This document shows, in pieces, positions 33,389 to 40,343 of a stretch of 64,000 nt of DNA. Numbering within the stretch: the stretch's first letter is position 1; each line of letters starts with the position of its first letter. Position numbers and translations under genes: made by a program. Below the pieces are notes generated by a model. It worked only from the letters and a program-made list of their open reading frames with translations, made no database searches and was not told the origin of the DNA. Source of the stretch: JACKIC01 sp964392305 (GTDB lineage Bacteria > Planctomycetota > UBA1135 > UBA2386); contig CAYMPV010000029.1 of assembly GCA_964392305.1 (NCBI GenBank), forward strand, positions 14,620 through 78,619, given 5' to 3'.

Positions 33389-34342
33389 TCAGGTGGCCGC
33401 GTCGGCCAGCCATGCGGCCAGCGCGATGGCGACGGCGTAGAGCACGAAGACGAGCAGGGCGAGCGGCTGGGCGGGGCGGGTGCGATGGAAGGTCGTCGGC
33501 GCCCGCCAGATCATGGCGGTGACTGCGATGGCGAGCGGGGCGGGCAACAACCCCAACAGGAACCACGGTGAGTAGCCCATCGACGGCAGCGCGACCAACA
33601 GGCCGAACGCCAGCGCGTAGGTGAGCGCGACGAGCTTGCTGGCCCGCTCGCGACCCAGCTGCACGACCAGGTTGCGTTTGCCGGCGCCGACGTCGGCGCG
33701 GTAGTCGGGGAACTCGTTGGCGAGCAGGAACGCGGCGGTGCACAGGCCCAGGGGCATGGCCAACCAGAACACCTCCCAGCTCCACGTGCCGCGCTGCACG
33801 ACGTAGGTCGCCATCGCGATCAGCGGGCCGTAGCAGAGCACGACGTCCAGTTCCCCGAGGCCGCGGTAGGCCAGACGCAGCGGCGGGCCGTGGTACGACC
33901 AGCCGAACAACAGTCCCACGAGGCCGAGCCACAGCGCCTGCGGTGCGCGGCCGAACACGATGGCCGCACCGAGCGCGCAGCCGACGGCGGCGAAACCCAG
34001 CGCCAGGCCCCAGGTCTGCGCGCGGGTCAGCAGCGCGTCGACGAGCACGCGTTTGCCACCCGAGAACCCGGTGCGGTCCTCGGGCAGGACCGCGAGATCG
34101 GTGCCCGAGTCGAAGTCGAAGACGTCGCCCCAGGCGTTCTTGGCGACCTCCATGCAGAACAGGGCCGTGCCGGTGACCGCGAGCCAGCCCCAGTGCAGCG
34201 GCGCTTCGGCCGCGGCGACGCTGCCGCCGACCAACATGCAGGCCAGCGAGGTGATGCTGATCTTGGGGTCGGCGAGGCGCCAGAAGCCGCGCCAGACGTC
34301 GCCGCGCCGCCCGGCTGTCGCCGCGTCGTGATGCACGACCAT
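33389..34342 (-). CDS. UbiA/MenA-type prenyltransferase
   Basis: A 317-residue membrane protein from ATG 34342, about nine TM helices. The first Asp-rich motif is AKNAWGDVFDFDSGTD (N-x3-D-x3-D) and the second is NEFPDYRADVGAGKRNL, both characteristic of the UbiA superfamily, which attaches a prenyl chain to an aromatic acceptor. The second motif with the following R-x-x-L resembles MenA (1,4-dihydroxy-2-naphthoate polyprenyltransferase) and related quinone enzymes. Divergent from the sugar-phosphate transferase gene 26 bp away. Confidence 0.82.
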   Translation of the reverse strand: MVVHHDAATAGRRGDVWRGFWRLADPKISITSLACMLVGGSVAAAEAPLHWGWLAVTGTALFCMEVAKNAWGDVFDFDSGTDLAVLPEDRTGFSGGKRVLVDALLTRAQTWGLALGFAAVGCALGAAIVFGRAPQALWLGLVGLLFGWSYHGPPLRLAYRGLGELDVVLCYGPLIAMATYVVQRGTWSWEVFWLAMPLGLCTAAFLLANEFPDYRADVGAGKRNLVVQLGRERASKLVALTYALAFGLLVALPSMGYSPWFLLGLLPAPLAIAVTAMIWRAPTTFHRTRPAQPLALLVFVLYAVAIALAAWLADAAT

Positions 34343-34368
34343 GTCCCGCAGTCTACTGTGCTCGGCCG

Positions 34369-34992
34369 ATGTCGCGTCTCTTCGACTTGTGCGTAGGTAG
34401 CGTGCTGTTGGTGTTGACGGCGCCGCTGCAGGCGGCCATCGCACTCGCCGTGCGCTTCGACCTGGGCGCGCCGGTGCTGTTCACGCAGACGCGGCTCGGT
34501 CGCGGCGGCGTGCCGTTCTCGCTGCACAAGTTCCGCACGCTGCGCGAAGGCGAAGTCGCGCCCGCGACGCCGTTCGGGCGTTGGTTGCGGCAACTGCATC
34601 TCGACGAACTGCCACAGCTGTGCGACGTGTTGCGCGGCCGCATGGCACTCGTCGGTCCGCGGCCCGAGGTGCCCGCCAACCTCGAAGCGATCGACGGCGC
34701 GAGCCGCGCGCGGTTGTGGCGCGTCCGTCCCGGCATCACGGGACCGACGCAGTTGCGGTTCGTCGCCGAGGACGAGGTTCTCGCCGAACTGGCCGAGCCG
34801 CTCGACGTCTACCGAAGGGTGCTCGTGCCCACGAAGGTGCAGCACGATCTCGTCTGGCTCGAACAGCGCACCTGGTGGCGCGATCTGCTGGTGCTGTTGC
34901 GCACGCCGTTGGTGTTGCTGTCGCCGTTCGCGCGGCGGCGGTCGAAGTCGATGGTGCGCGCGCTGCTCGGCTGCGGTCGGCCCGCGCCGTAG
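34369..34992 (+). CDS. Polyprenyl-phosphate sugar-1-phosphate transferase (WcaJ/bacterial sugar transferase)
   Basis: A 207-residue monotopic phosphoglycosyl transferase. An N-terminal membrane segment (residues 5-28, SVLLVLTAPLQAAIAL) is followed by PVLFTQTRLGRGGVPFSLHKFRT. The catalytic stretch HLDELPQLCDVLRGRMALVGPRPE contains the essential Asp-Glu. The enzyme class starts exopolysaccharide or O-antigen repeat units by moving a sugar-1-phosphate to undecaprenyl phosphate. No other polysaccharide genes are adjacent, although GT-C proteins occur elsewhere in the window. Confidence 0.88.
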   Translation: MSRLFDLCVGSVLLVLTAPLQAAIALAVRFDLGAPVLFTQTRLGRGGVPFSLHKFRTLREGEVAPATPFGRWLRQLHLDELPQLCDVLRGRMALVGPRPEVPANLEAIDGASRARLWRVRPGITGPTQLRFVAEDEVLAELAEPLDVYRRVLVPTKVQHDLVWLEQRTWWRDLLVLLRTPLVLLSPFARRRSKSMVRALLGCGRPAP

Positions 34993-34993
34993 A

Positions 34994-36181
34994 TCAGCCG
35001 CCGTCGATGTGCTCGGGATCGTCGAGCACCAGGTCTTCGTCGCGCGCCTGCAGGAAACCCTCGGGCAAGGACACCTGCTGCGTGCCGCCGTCCTTGCAAC
35101 GCCGTGCGCGCAGGGCCACCTCCGGGAACGGCAGGTCGCGCGGCAACACCGCGAGCAGCGCTTCGAGCTCGGCGCTGGTCTTGACCAGGTGCAGCGCCGG
35201 CAGGTGGCGCTTCATGCCGGGGAAACCCTTGAGGTACCAGCCGGTCCACTTGCGGATCTGCAGCATGCCGGTCTTCTCGCCGAAGAACCCGACCAGGAGG
35301 CGCGCGTGTTCGCGCAGCGTGTCGAGCACCTCGCCGCTGCCGGGCGGCGGCGCCGGCTCCTGGCCGGTGAGCACCGCGCACAGCTCGCCGAACAACCACG
35401 GCCGGCCCAGGCACCCGCGGCCGACGACGACGCCGTCGCAGCCGGTCTGCCGCAGCATGCGCAGGGCGTCCCAGCATTCGAACACGTCGCCGTTGCCGAG
35501 CACCGGGATCGTCTTGACGTGCTGCTTGAGGGTCGCGATCGCGTTCCAGTCGGCCTGACCCGCATAGAGCTGGGCGGCGGTGCGCGCGTGCAGTGCCACC
35601 GCCTTGGCGCCTTCGGTCTCGCCGATGTGGCCCGCGTCGAGGTAGGTCAGCAGGTCCTCGTCGATGCCCTTGCGGAACTTGATCGTCACCGGCACCTCGC
35701 CGGCGCCCTGCACCACGCTGCGCACGATCTTGGCGAGCAGGCGCGGCTTGAGCGGGATCGCCGCGCCGCCGCCGTTGCCGGTGACCTTGCGCACCGGGCA
35801 GCCGAAGTTCATGTCGATGTGGTGCACACCCCACTCGGCGACCAGGATGCGCGTCGCCTCGGCCAGCGTCGCCGGGTTGGCGCCGTAGAGCTGGATGCTC
35901 TTGAGCCCCTGTTCGTCGGCGCCGAACGACGCCAGTTGCAGCGTGCGCGAGTGCCCTTCGATGAAGGCGCGCGCCGTGATCATCTCGCTGACGTAGAGGC
36001 AGCGGTCGTCGGAGAAGCGGCGGCACAGCGTGCGGAACGGCGCGTTGGTCACTCCGGCCATTGGCGCCAGCACGACCGGCGGGAACACCGCCAGCGGCCC
36101 GATCTGCAGCGGCTTGATCTCGCCAATCTGCGCGACCGGAACGTCGCGGTTCAGTTCGCTGCGCAGCGCGGTCGAGGTCAC
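34994..36181 (-). CDS. dus: tRNA-dihydrouridine synthase
   Basis: A 395-residue flavoenzyme. Start chosen at GTG 36181 because its codon overlaps the stop of a small upstream ORF (GTGA); GTG 36232 would add 17 residues. Family motifs: VVLAPMAGVTNAPFR, IDMNFGCPVRKVTGNGGGAA (catalytic Cys), KAVALHARTAAQLYAG, IPVLGNGDVFECWDAL and GCDGVVVGRGCLGRPWLF. It reduces specific uridines in tRNA D-loops using NADPH and FMN. This form resembles DusB. It lies just downstream of tRNA-Leu on the same strand, separated by the large hairpin. Confidence 0.9.
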   Translation of the reverse strand: MTSTALRSELNRDVPVAQIGEIKPLQIGPLAVFPPVVLAPMAGVTNAPFRTLCRRFSDDRCLYVSEMITARAFIEGHSRTLQLASFGADEQGLKSIQLYGANPATLAEATRILVAEWGVHHIDMNFGCPVRKVTGNGGGAAIPLKPRLLAKIVRSVVQGAGEVPVTIKFRKGIDEDLLTYLDAGHIGETEGAKAVALHARTAAQLYAGQADWNAIATLKQHVKTIPVLGNGDVFECWDALRMLRQTGCDGVVVGRGCLGRPWLFGELCAVLTGQEPAPPPGSGEVLDTLREHARLLVGFFGEKTGMLQIRKWTGWYLKGFPGMKRHLPALHLVKTSAELEALLAVLPRDLPFPEVALRARRCKDGGTQQVSLPEGFLQARDEDLVLDDPEHIDGG

Positions 36182-36234
36182 AGCAATGGGAGGAGGGCGG
36201 ATGAGGCTAGGAGGAGGGTCGGCACGTGCCACAT
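36178..36234 (-). CDS. Possible 18-codon leader ORF upstream of dus
   Basis: An ATG at 36234, preceded by GGGGAG at a spacing of about eight bases, opens a frame of 18 codons: MWHVPTLLLASSALLPLL. It closes with a TGA at 36178-36180 that overlaps the dus GTG (GTGA). The peptide is strongly hydrophobic and signal-like. It could couple translation to dus or attenuate it, or be an accidental ORF. No family can be assigned. Confidence 0.4.
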   Translation of the reverse strand: MWHVPTLLLASSALLPLL

Positions 36235-36364
36235 GGGTTCACTCCCCGCGGCTGCGTCTTGCGGCGTCACCGGCGGACCCGCAGCACCGCCATCGGCTCC
36301 AATCCGCCCGCCGCCGCCCAGTGCGTTGCGGGGCCCGCCCCACCAATCGCCAGTTCAGCAATCG

Positions 36365-36433
36365 CCAGTTTCTTCGGGCCTGCTCGTCCCTTCGGGCTCC
36401 GCCCGAAAGGACGAGCAGGCCCGAAGAAACTGG
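36365..36433. repeat. 33-bp-arm hairpin abutting tRNA-Leu 3' end
   Basis: Inverted repeat with 33-base arms (36365-36397 and 36401-36433) separated by a 3-base loop; one mismatch (C at 36390 versus A at 36408). The right arm includes the encoded CCA of tRNA-Leu. On the minus strand it could act as a terminator for tRNA-Leu, but its length and near-perfection exceed a normal terminator. A 12-base direct repeat (36344-36355 and 36359-36370, period 15) flanks its left end. It may be a REP/MITE-like element. Confidence 0.8.
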
Positions 36434-36519
36434 TGCCCAGGAGAGGACTTGAACCTCCATGGGATGTTACTCCCGCTAGGACCTGAACCTAGTGCGTCTG
36501 CCAATTCCGCCACCTGGGC
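36431..36519 (-). tRNA. tRNA-Leu (anticodon CAG)
   Basis: The minus strand folds into a class II tRNA. Acceptor strands are GCCCAGG/CCTGGGC with discriminator A and encoded CCA (36431-36433). The D-arm carries GTGGCGGAATTGGCAGAC. The anticodon stem CTAGG/CCTAG encloses the loop TTCAGGT, giving anticodon CAG (reads CUG). A long variable arm GGGA..TCCC is present, and the T-stem GGAGG/CCTCT surrounds TTCAAGT. The long variable arm and base pattern identify leucine. A long inverted repeat lies immediately 3'. Confidence 0.93.
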
Positions 36520-36640
36520 ACAAGTGGGGACGGAGGACGTTAGCGAGCGCCCGGTGACTTGCAAGAGGCGTGGCGACGTTTCTGCGCTGCCGTTGGCGTC
36601 GGGTTGGCTTGCGCTTTGCGGAACGATCCCGTAGCCAAGC

Positions 36641-37144
36641 ATGGCCATGGCCAAGCAGGGCAAGTCCAACAGCGCCGCCAAGCCCTCCGGCAAGAACGAC
36701 CAGCCCGAGGTCCTGATCGGCGACAACCGCAAGGCGCGGTTCCGCTACGAGATCCTCGAGACCGTCGAAGCCGGGCTGGTGCTGCGCGGCACCGAGGTCA
36801 AGGTGCTGCGCCAGGGGCACATCAGCCTCGACGAGGCCTACGCGCGCGTCGAGGTCGACGCGATCTGGCTGATCGGCGCCAACATCCCCGAATACAGCCA
36901 CGGCAACCTGCAGAACCACGAGCCCAAGCGCAAGCGCAAGTGCCTGCTGCACCGCAAGGAGGTGCGCAAGCTGCGCGTGCTGACCCAGCAGCAGGGGCTG
37001 ACGCTGGTGCCGCTGCGCGTCTACTTCGGCAGCCGCGGTTTCGCCAAGGTCACGATCGGCGTCGGCAAGGGCCGCAAGACGCACGACAAGCGTGAGCACC
37101 TCAAGGCCAAGGATGCCAAGCGCGAGATCCGCGAGTCGCGCTGA
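36641..37144 (+). CDS. smpB: SsrA-binding protein SmpB
   Basis: A 167-residue protein from ATG 36641 (ATG 36647 is the alternative). Core SmpB features: RYEILETVEAGLVLRGTEVKVLRQG near residues 35-60, NLQNHEPKRKRKCLLHRKE, and PLRVYFGSRGFAKVTIGVGKGRKTHDKRE with the basic C-terminal tail that enters the ribosomal decoding site. SmpB is essential for trans-translation by tmRNA, whose gene ssrA is also in this window about 9 kb away. The N-terminus is extended by about 20 residues relative to E. coli SmpB. Confidence 0.96.
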   Translation: MAMAKQGKSNSAAKPSGKNDQPEVLIGDNRKARFRYEILETVEAGLVLRGTEVKVLRQGHISLDEAYARVEVDAIWLIGANIPEYSHGNLQNHEPKRKRKCLLHRKEVRKLRVLTQQQGLTLVPLRVYFGSRGFAKVTIGVGKGRKTHDKREHLKAKDAKREIRESR

Positions 37145-37171
37145 ACGGCGCGCATTGGGCATGATGGCGGC

Positions 37172-37684
37172 ATGAGCCAGTCGATCCTGATCCTCGCCGG
37201 TGACGACTACGAAGACCTCGAACTGCAGTATCCGCGGCTGCGTCTGCGCGAAGCCGGTCTGCGCCCGCTGCTGCTCGGCATGACCGCCGGCGTCACGCAC
37301 CGCGGCAAACACGGGTATCCGTGCCTCACCGATCTGGGGCTCGCCGACGTCGAGCCCGATGACCACGCCGGCATCCTGCTGCCCGGCGGATGGATGCCCG
37401 ACAAACTGCGTCGCGTGCCCGCGATCCTCGACTTCGTGCGCCACTTCGACGCCGCCGGCAAGCTCGTCGCGAGCATCTGCCACGGCGGTTGGATCGCGAT
37501 CTCGGCCGGCGTCGTGAAGGGACGTCGCTACACGGGCTCACCGGGCATCAAGGACGACCTCGTCAACGCGGGCGCGACGTTCGAGGACGCCGAGGTGGTG
37601 GTCGACGGGCACCACGTGTCGTCGCGCAAGCCCGACGACCTGCCGGCGTTCGTCGTGGCGATGCTGGCGGTGGTGGGCGGGTGA
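37172..37684 (+). CDS. DJ-1/PfpI family protein
   Basis: A 170-residue class I glutamine-amidotransferase-like protein. SILILAGDDYEDLELQYP at the N-terminus carries the usual Glu, and the nucleophile elbow is ASICHGGWIAIS with Cys. The family includes PfpI/YhbO proteases, chaperones and glyoxalases, often stress-related. Downstream of smpB by 27 bases on the same strand; function not assignable. Confidence 0.88.
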   Translation: MSQSILILAGDDYEDLELQYPRLRLREAGLRPLLLGMTAGVTHRGKHGYPCLTDLGLADVEPDDHAGILLPGGWMPDKLRRVPAILDFVRHFDAAGKLVASICHGGWIAISAGVVKGRRYTGSPGIKDDLVNAGATFEDAEVVVDGHHVSSRKPDDLPAFVVAMLAVVGG

Positions 37685-37688
37685 CCGC

Positions 37689-38258
37689 TCACTGGCGCGG
37701 CGTCACCACCAGGTCCTCGAGGAAGAACGCCGCGAGTTCGTGGCGGCCGGCGACGCCGGCCTTCTGGTAGATCGCGCGCGACTGTTGTCGCACCGTCGCC
37801 TCGCCGACGCTGCGCAGAACGGCGATCTCCTTGTGGCTCATCCCTTTGAGCAGCAGCATGGCGATCTCGCGCTCGGCCGCGGTCAGATGCCAGCGCGTCA
37901 GTTGGCGTTCGATCGCGGCGCCCAGGCCCTGCAGCAGATCCCGCGCTTCGGTGCGCCATTGCTCCGCTTCGGCTCGCACGCGGTGCAGTGTGGCGTCGAG
38001 GGCGACGAGGGCCGAAGCCGCGTTACGTTCGGCGTTCGCCAGGTTCTGCATCCGGCGCCAACCCAGCCACAGTCCGAAGAGGCCGGCGAGGATCACCGTG
38101 GCTTCGAAAACGACATGAAAGAAGGTCGTGCCTTCGCCGAAGTCCGCGACCAGGTCGCTGGCGGCGAGCGCCGCGACGGCCCCGAACAGCAACACGACGG
38201 CGAGCAGGACGCGCCGTTCGGATCCGTCATCGGTGTGGTCGTCTCGTCGTAAGCCCAT
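37689..38258 (-). CDS. Membrane-tethered LuxR-type transcriptional regulator
   Basis: A 189-residue protein. Two hydrophobic helices sit near residues 17-35 and 48-66 (VLLAVVLLFGAVAALAAS, TVILAGLFGLWLGW). A coiled-coil-like linker follows (about 68-115), then a LuxR/FixJ-type helix-turn-helix (LTAAEREIAMLLLKGMSHKEIAVLRSVGEATVRQQSRAIYQKAGV). Regulators with this layout tie transcription to membrane or envelope state. No receiver domain. Divergent from the following DUF2231-like gene. Confidence 0.82.
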   Translation of the reverse strand: MGLRRDDHTDDGSERRVLLAVVLLFGAVAALAASDLVADFGEGTTFFHVVFEATVILAGLFGLWLGWRRMQNLANAERNAASALVALDATLHRVRAEAEQWRTEARDLLQGLGAAIERQLTRWHLTAAEREIAMLLLKGMSHKEIAVLRSVGEATVRQQSRAIYQKAGVAGRHELAAFFLEDLVVTPRQ

Positions 38259-38373
38259 TGTTGGTGGAGCCTATCACGCATGACGGATGGAACGCGGTGG
38301 CTCACTGGCCGACCTTGCCTGGGCACGAGGCGTAGTGCCGAGTTGCAAGCAACCCCAAACCCTGGAGCTACCC

Positions 38374-38889
38374 GTGGACCTTCCCCTGCATCCCAAAATC
38401 GTTCATCTGCCGATCGCCCTCGCCGTGCTGATGCCGCTGCTGACCAGCGGTCTGCTGCTTGCGATCTGGCGTGACTGGTTGCCCAAGAGGGCGTGGCTGG
38501 TCGCCGGCATCGGCCAGTTGCTGCTCGTCGGCAGCGGTTGGCTGGCCCTGCGCAGCGGCGAAGCCGATGAGCACCGGGTCGAGCGGCTCGTGCCCGAGGC
38601 GGTGCTCGAACAGCACGAAGAGGCGGGCGAGCGGTTCGTCTGGGGCGCCGCGTTCGTGCTCGCGCTGGTCGGCCTGCCGCTGCTGATGGGTGGTCGGCGG
38701 CCGCTGCGCGCGACTCTCGGTCTGGCCACCGTCGGCACGCTCGGCGTGCTCTATCTCGGTTACGACGTGGGGCAGCGCGGCGGCGAACTGGTCTACGGCC
38801 ACCTCGTCGGCGACGCTCCGGCAAGTGCGTCAGCTGTCGACGCCCCGCCGTTCGCAAAGCTCCGACACGACGACGACGACGACCGCTAG
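38374..38889 (+). CDS. Membrane protein, DUF2231-like
   Basis: A 171-residue protein from GTG 38374, with GGAG seven bases upstream, in preference to an ATG at 38287. Four TM segments: about 9-33 (LHPKIVHLPIALAVLMPLL), 46-65, 100-115 and 120-137. The pattern HPKIVHLPIAL, then GEADEHRVERLVP and YDVGQRGGELVYGHLVG, resembles DUF2231-type proteins, which occur beside cytochromes. The C-terminus ends in a run of Asp residues that could bind metal. Function unknown. Confidence 0.75.
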   Translation: MDLPLHPKIVHLPIALAVLMPLLTSGLLLAIWRDWLPKRAWLVAGIGQLLLVGSGWLALRSGEADEHRVERLVPEAVLEQHEEAGERFVWGAAFVLALVGLPLLMGGRRPLRATLGLATVGTLGVLYLGYDVGQRGGELVYGHLVGDAPASASAVDAPPFAKLRHDDDDDR

Positions 38890-39543
38890 CTAGTCGTCAG
38901 CCGGCCTGGCCAGGGCACGCAACTTGACGACGAGTTCGCGTCGGAACGCATCCAGTTCGGCTGCGGTCACGCCGGGTAGTCGGACCTCGTCGCCGATGCG
39001 CAGTTCGTCGAGGATCCATGCCAGGGTGCCCGCTGCGACGCCTCCGTCCTTGCGTTCGGCATCGGCCAGGATGCTGCTCAACTCCATTCCTTGCAGCAGG
39101 ATCATGCGCAGATCGATCAGATCCCTGATCTCCGCGCGACCGAGCAGAGCACAGACCTTGTTGGCTGCGATCTCGCGCAAGGAGTGCATGCGGATCCCGT
39201 CGGCGCTCTCCACGACCGTGTCGACCTCCGGCGCGCGGTCGATGACGAGATCGACCACGGCCGACTCGTCCCCGCGTTGCACCATGAAGCGGTGGAACTC
39301 CGGATGGGAACGCAGCGAATGTAGCGTCCCGCCAACGGCCGCAGCGGCGCCCACGAGTGCGAGATGTCCTTCCTCGAGCGTCACTGGCGGTTTGGAGAAC
39401 AGGTCGAGGTCATCGCTGGTCCGGTGTTGGAGGTGATAACCGACGAGGGCGCCACCGCCGGTCAGGACGAAACGACGTTCCCGCGCGAAGAACTCACGCA
39501 GCAGATCGGCTTGCAGCCGACTAAGTCCGGGGTAGGAGTCCAT
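38890..39543 (-). CDS. AbiEii-like nucleotidyltransferase (putative toxin)
   Basis: A 217-residue protein from ATG 39543. The nucleotidyltransferase signature FVLTGGGALVGYHLQHRTSDDLDLFSK supplies the GG and the Asp-x-Asp metal ligands; a third acidic residue may lie in VVDLVIDRA. This is the AbiEii/AbiGii fold, whose members act as toxins in type IV-like toxin-antitoxin or abortive-infection systems by modifying tRNA or GTP. The upstream gene overlaps by 23 bases and is the natural antitoxin candidate. Confidence 0.82.
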   Translation of the reverse strand: MDSYPGLSRLQADLLREFFARERRFVLTGGGALVGYHLQHRTSDDLDLFSKPPVTLEEGHLALVGAAAAVGGTLHSLRSHPEFHRFMVQRGDESAVVDLVIDRAPEVDTVVESADGIRMHSLREIAANKVCALLGRAEIRDLIDLRMILLQGMELSSILADAERKDGGVAAGTLAWILDELRIGDEVRLPGVTAAELDAFRRELVVKLRALARPADD

Positions 39544-39823
39544 CGATGCGCCATCCTTCGATGATCCAATGCCAGAACTTCCGCGACCTGCCGAGGTGAC
39601 GATCGATGCGTGGCAGCAGTTCGAGCACGTCACGCAGTCGGAGCAGCTTCCACACGTCTTGATAACGTGCTTCGCGCATCACGCGGCCCATCCACAACGC
39701 ACGCTCGTCCAGGTCCGGTGAGGCGAGCTTCTGCCGCAATTCGGCGAACGTCACGTCCTCACTCCACAGGAAGTAGGGGCGCGCGTCGGGGTCGTCAAGG
39801 TTGGTGGACAGGGGTTTGTCCAT
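39521..39823 (-). CDS. Putative partner of AbiEii-like nucleotidyltransferase
   Basis: A 100-residue protein from ATG 39823 (upstream in-frame ATGs at 39871 and 39862 are less likely). It is mostly helical (TFAELRQKLASPDLDERALWMGRVMREARYQDVWKLLRLRDVLELLPRI) and ends in KFWHWIIEGWRIDGLL. Small proteins with a DVW-type segment and a WxxxxxxWRxxGLL ending are, from memory, often encoded just upstream of nucleotidyltransferase toxins, sometimes as the antitoxin. The 3' end overlaps the toxin-like gene, so the two are co-translated. Confidence 0.75.
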   Translation of the reverse strand: MDKPLSTNLDDPDARPYFLWSEDVTFAELRQKLASPDLDERALWMGRVMREARYQDVWKLLRLRDVLELLPRIDRHLGRSRKFWHWIIEGWRIDGLLPRT

Positions 39824-40273
39824 GGTGCGAGTCTCACCCCGGTTCGGGGGACTGGGTTTCATGGTAGACACTCTCGGCCATTATCGGCTCGAGAGGGGGT
39901 TTGGCCATTTCGGATCGGTTCCTTCCCGAAGAGGCCAGTCGCCGCGACCGATCGCCTTGTCGTGGCGAGCAGCTGTCGTCGCGCGCAAGTGGGCAGCGCG
40001 GCCTGCTCGCGGCAGATCCCGCATGCCATGGCCGGGGCGCGACGCGCTGCCGAGTTCGCACGCGACATCATGCTGACCGCTGATGACGGTGAGTGTCGTG
40101 CACGACGTGCTGTCGGGTCAGGCGGTGAGCGGCATCGGCATGCAGTTCGCGTTTGTCGGCGAGTTCGTGTTTCGCGAAGACCATCATCGCCGCGCGCTGC
40201 GTAACGGAGGCCACGGTTGCGGAGCGTGTCCCTTGCATCGAGCGCGGACAGGTCGCTGTCGACCGCAATCACG
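39824..40273. other. Intergenic stretch with no convincing gene
   Basis: This roughly 450-base stretch between the toxin-like pair and the 618-residue secreted protein gene has only short frames in all six directions, and none resembles a known protein. It may carry the promoters of the divergent transcripts, or decayed sequence. Nothing further can be supported. Confidence 0.5.
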
Positions 40274-40343
40274 CGACGACATTCCGACGACGACATTCCG
40301 ACGACGACATCGAGAAGGCGACACTCCGAAGGGCGACATGAAA
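40274..40343 (+). repeat. 14-bp tandem repeat running into a gene start
   Basis: Five consecutive 14-base units with the core CGACGACATTCCGA: exact at 40274 and 40288, decaying at 40302, 40316 and 40330. The last unit holds the ATG (40338) of the downstream secreted protein gene. Copy-number variation would change the spacing between any promoter and the start codon. Confidence 0.7.

Noticed and set aside
36226..36486. Short frames over tRNA-Leu and its hairpin
   Set aside because: They encode palindrome-derived sequence (SSGLLV, GPARPFGLRPKGRAGPKK) and the well-known spurious tRNA read-through; the RNA and the inverted repeat explain them.
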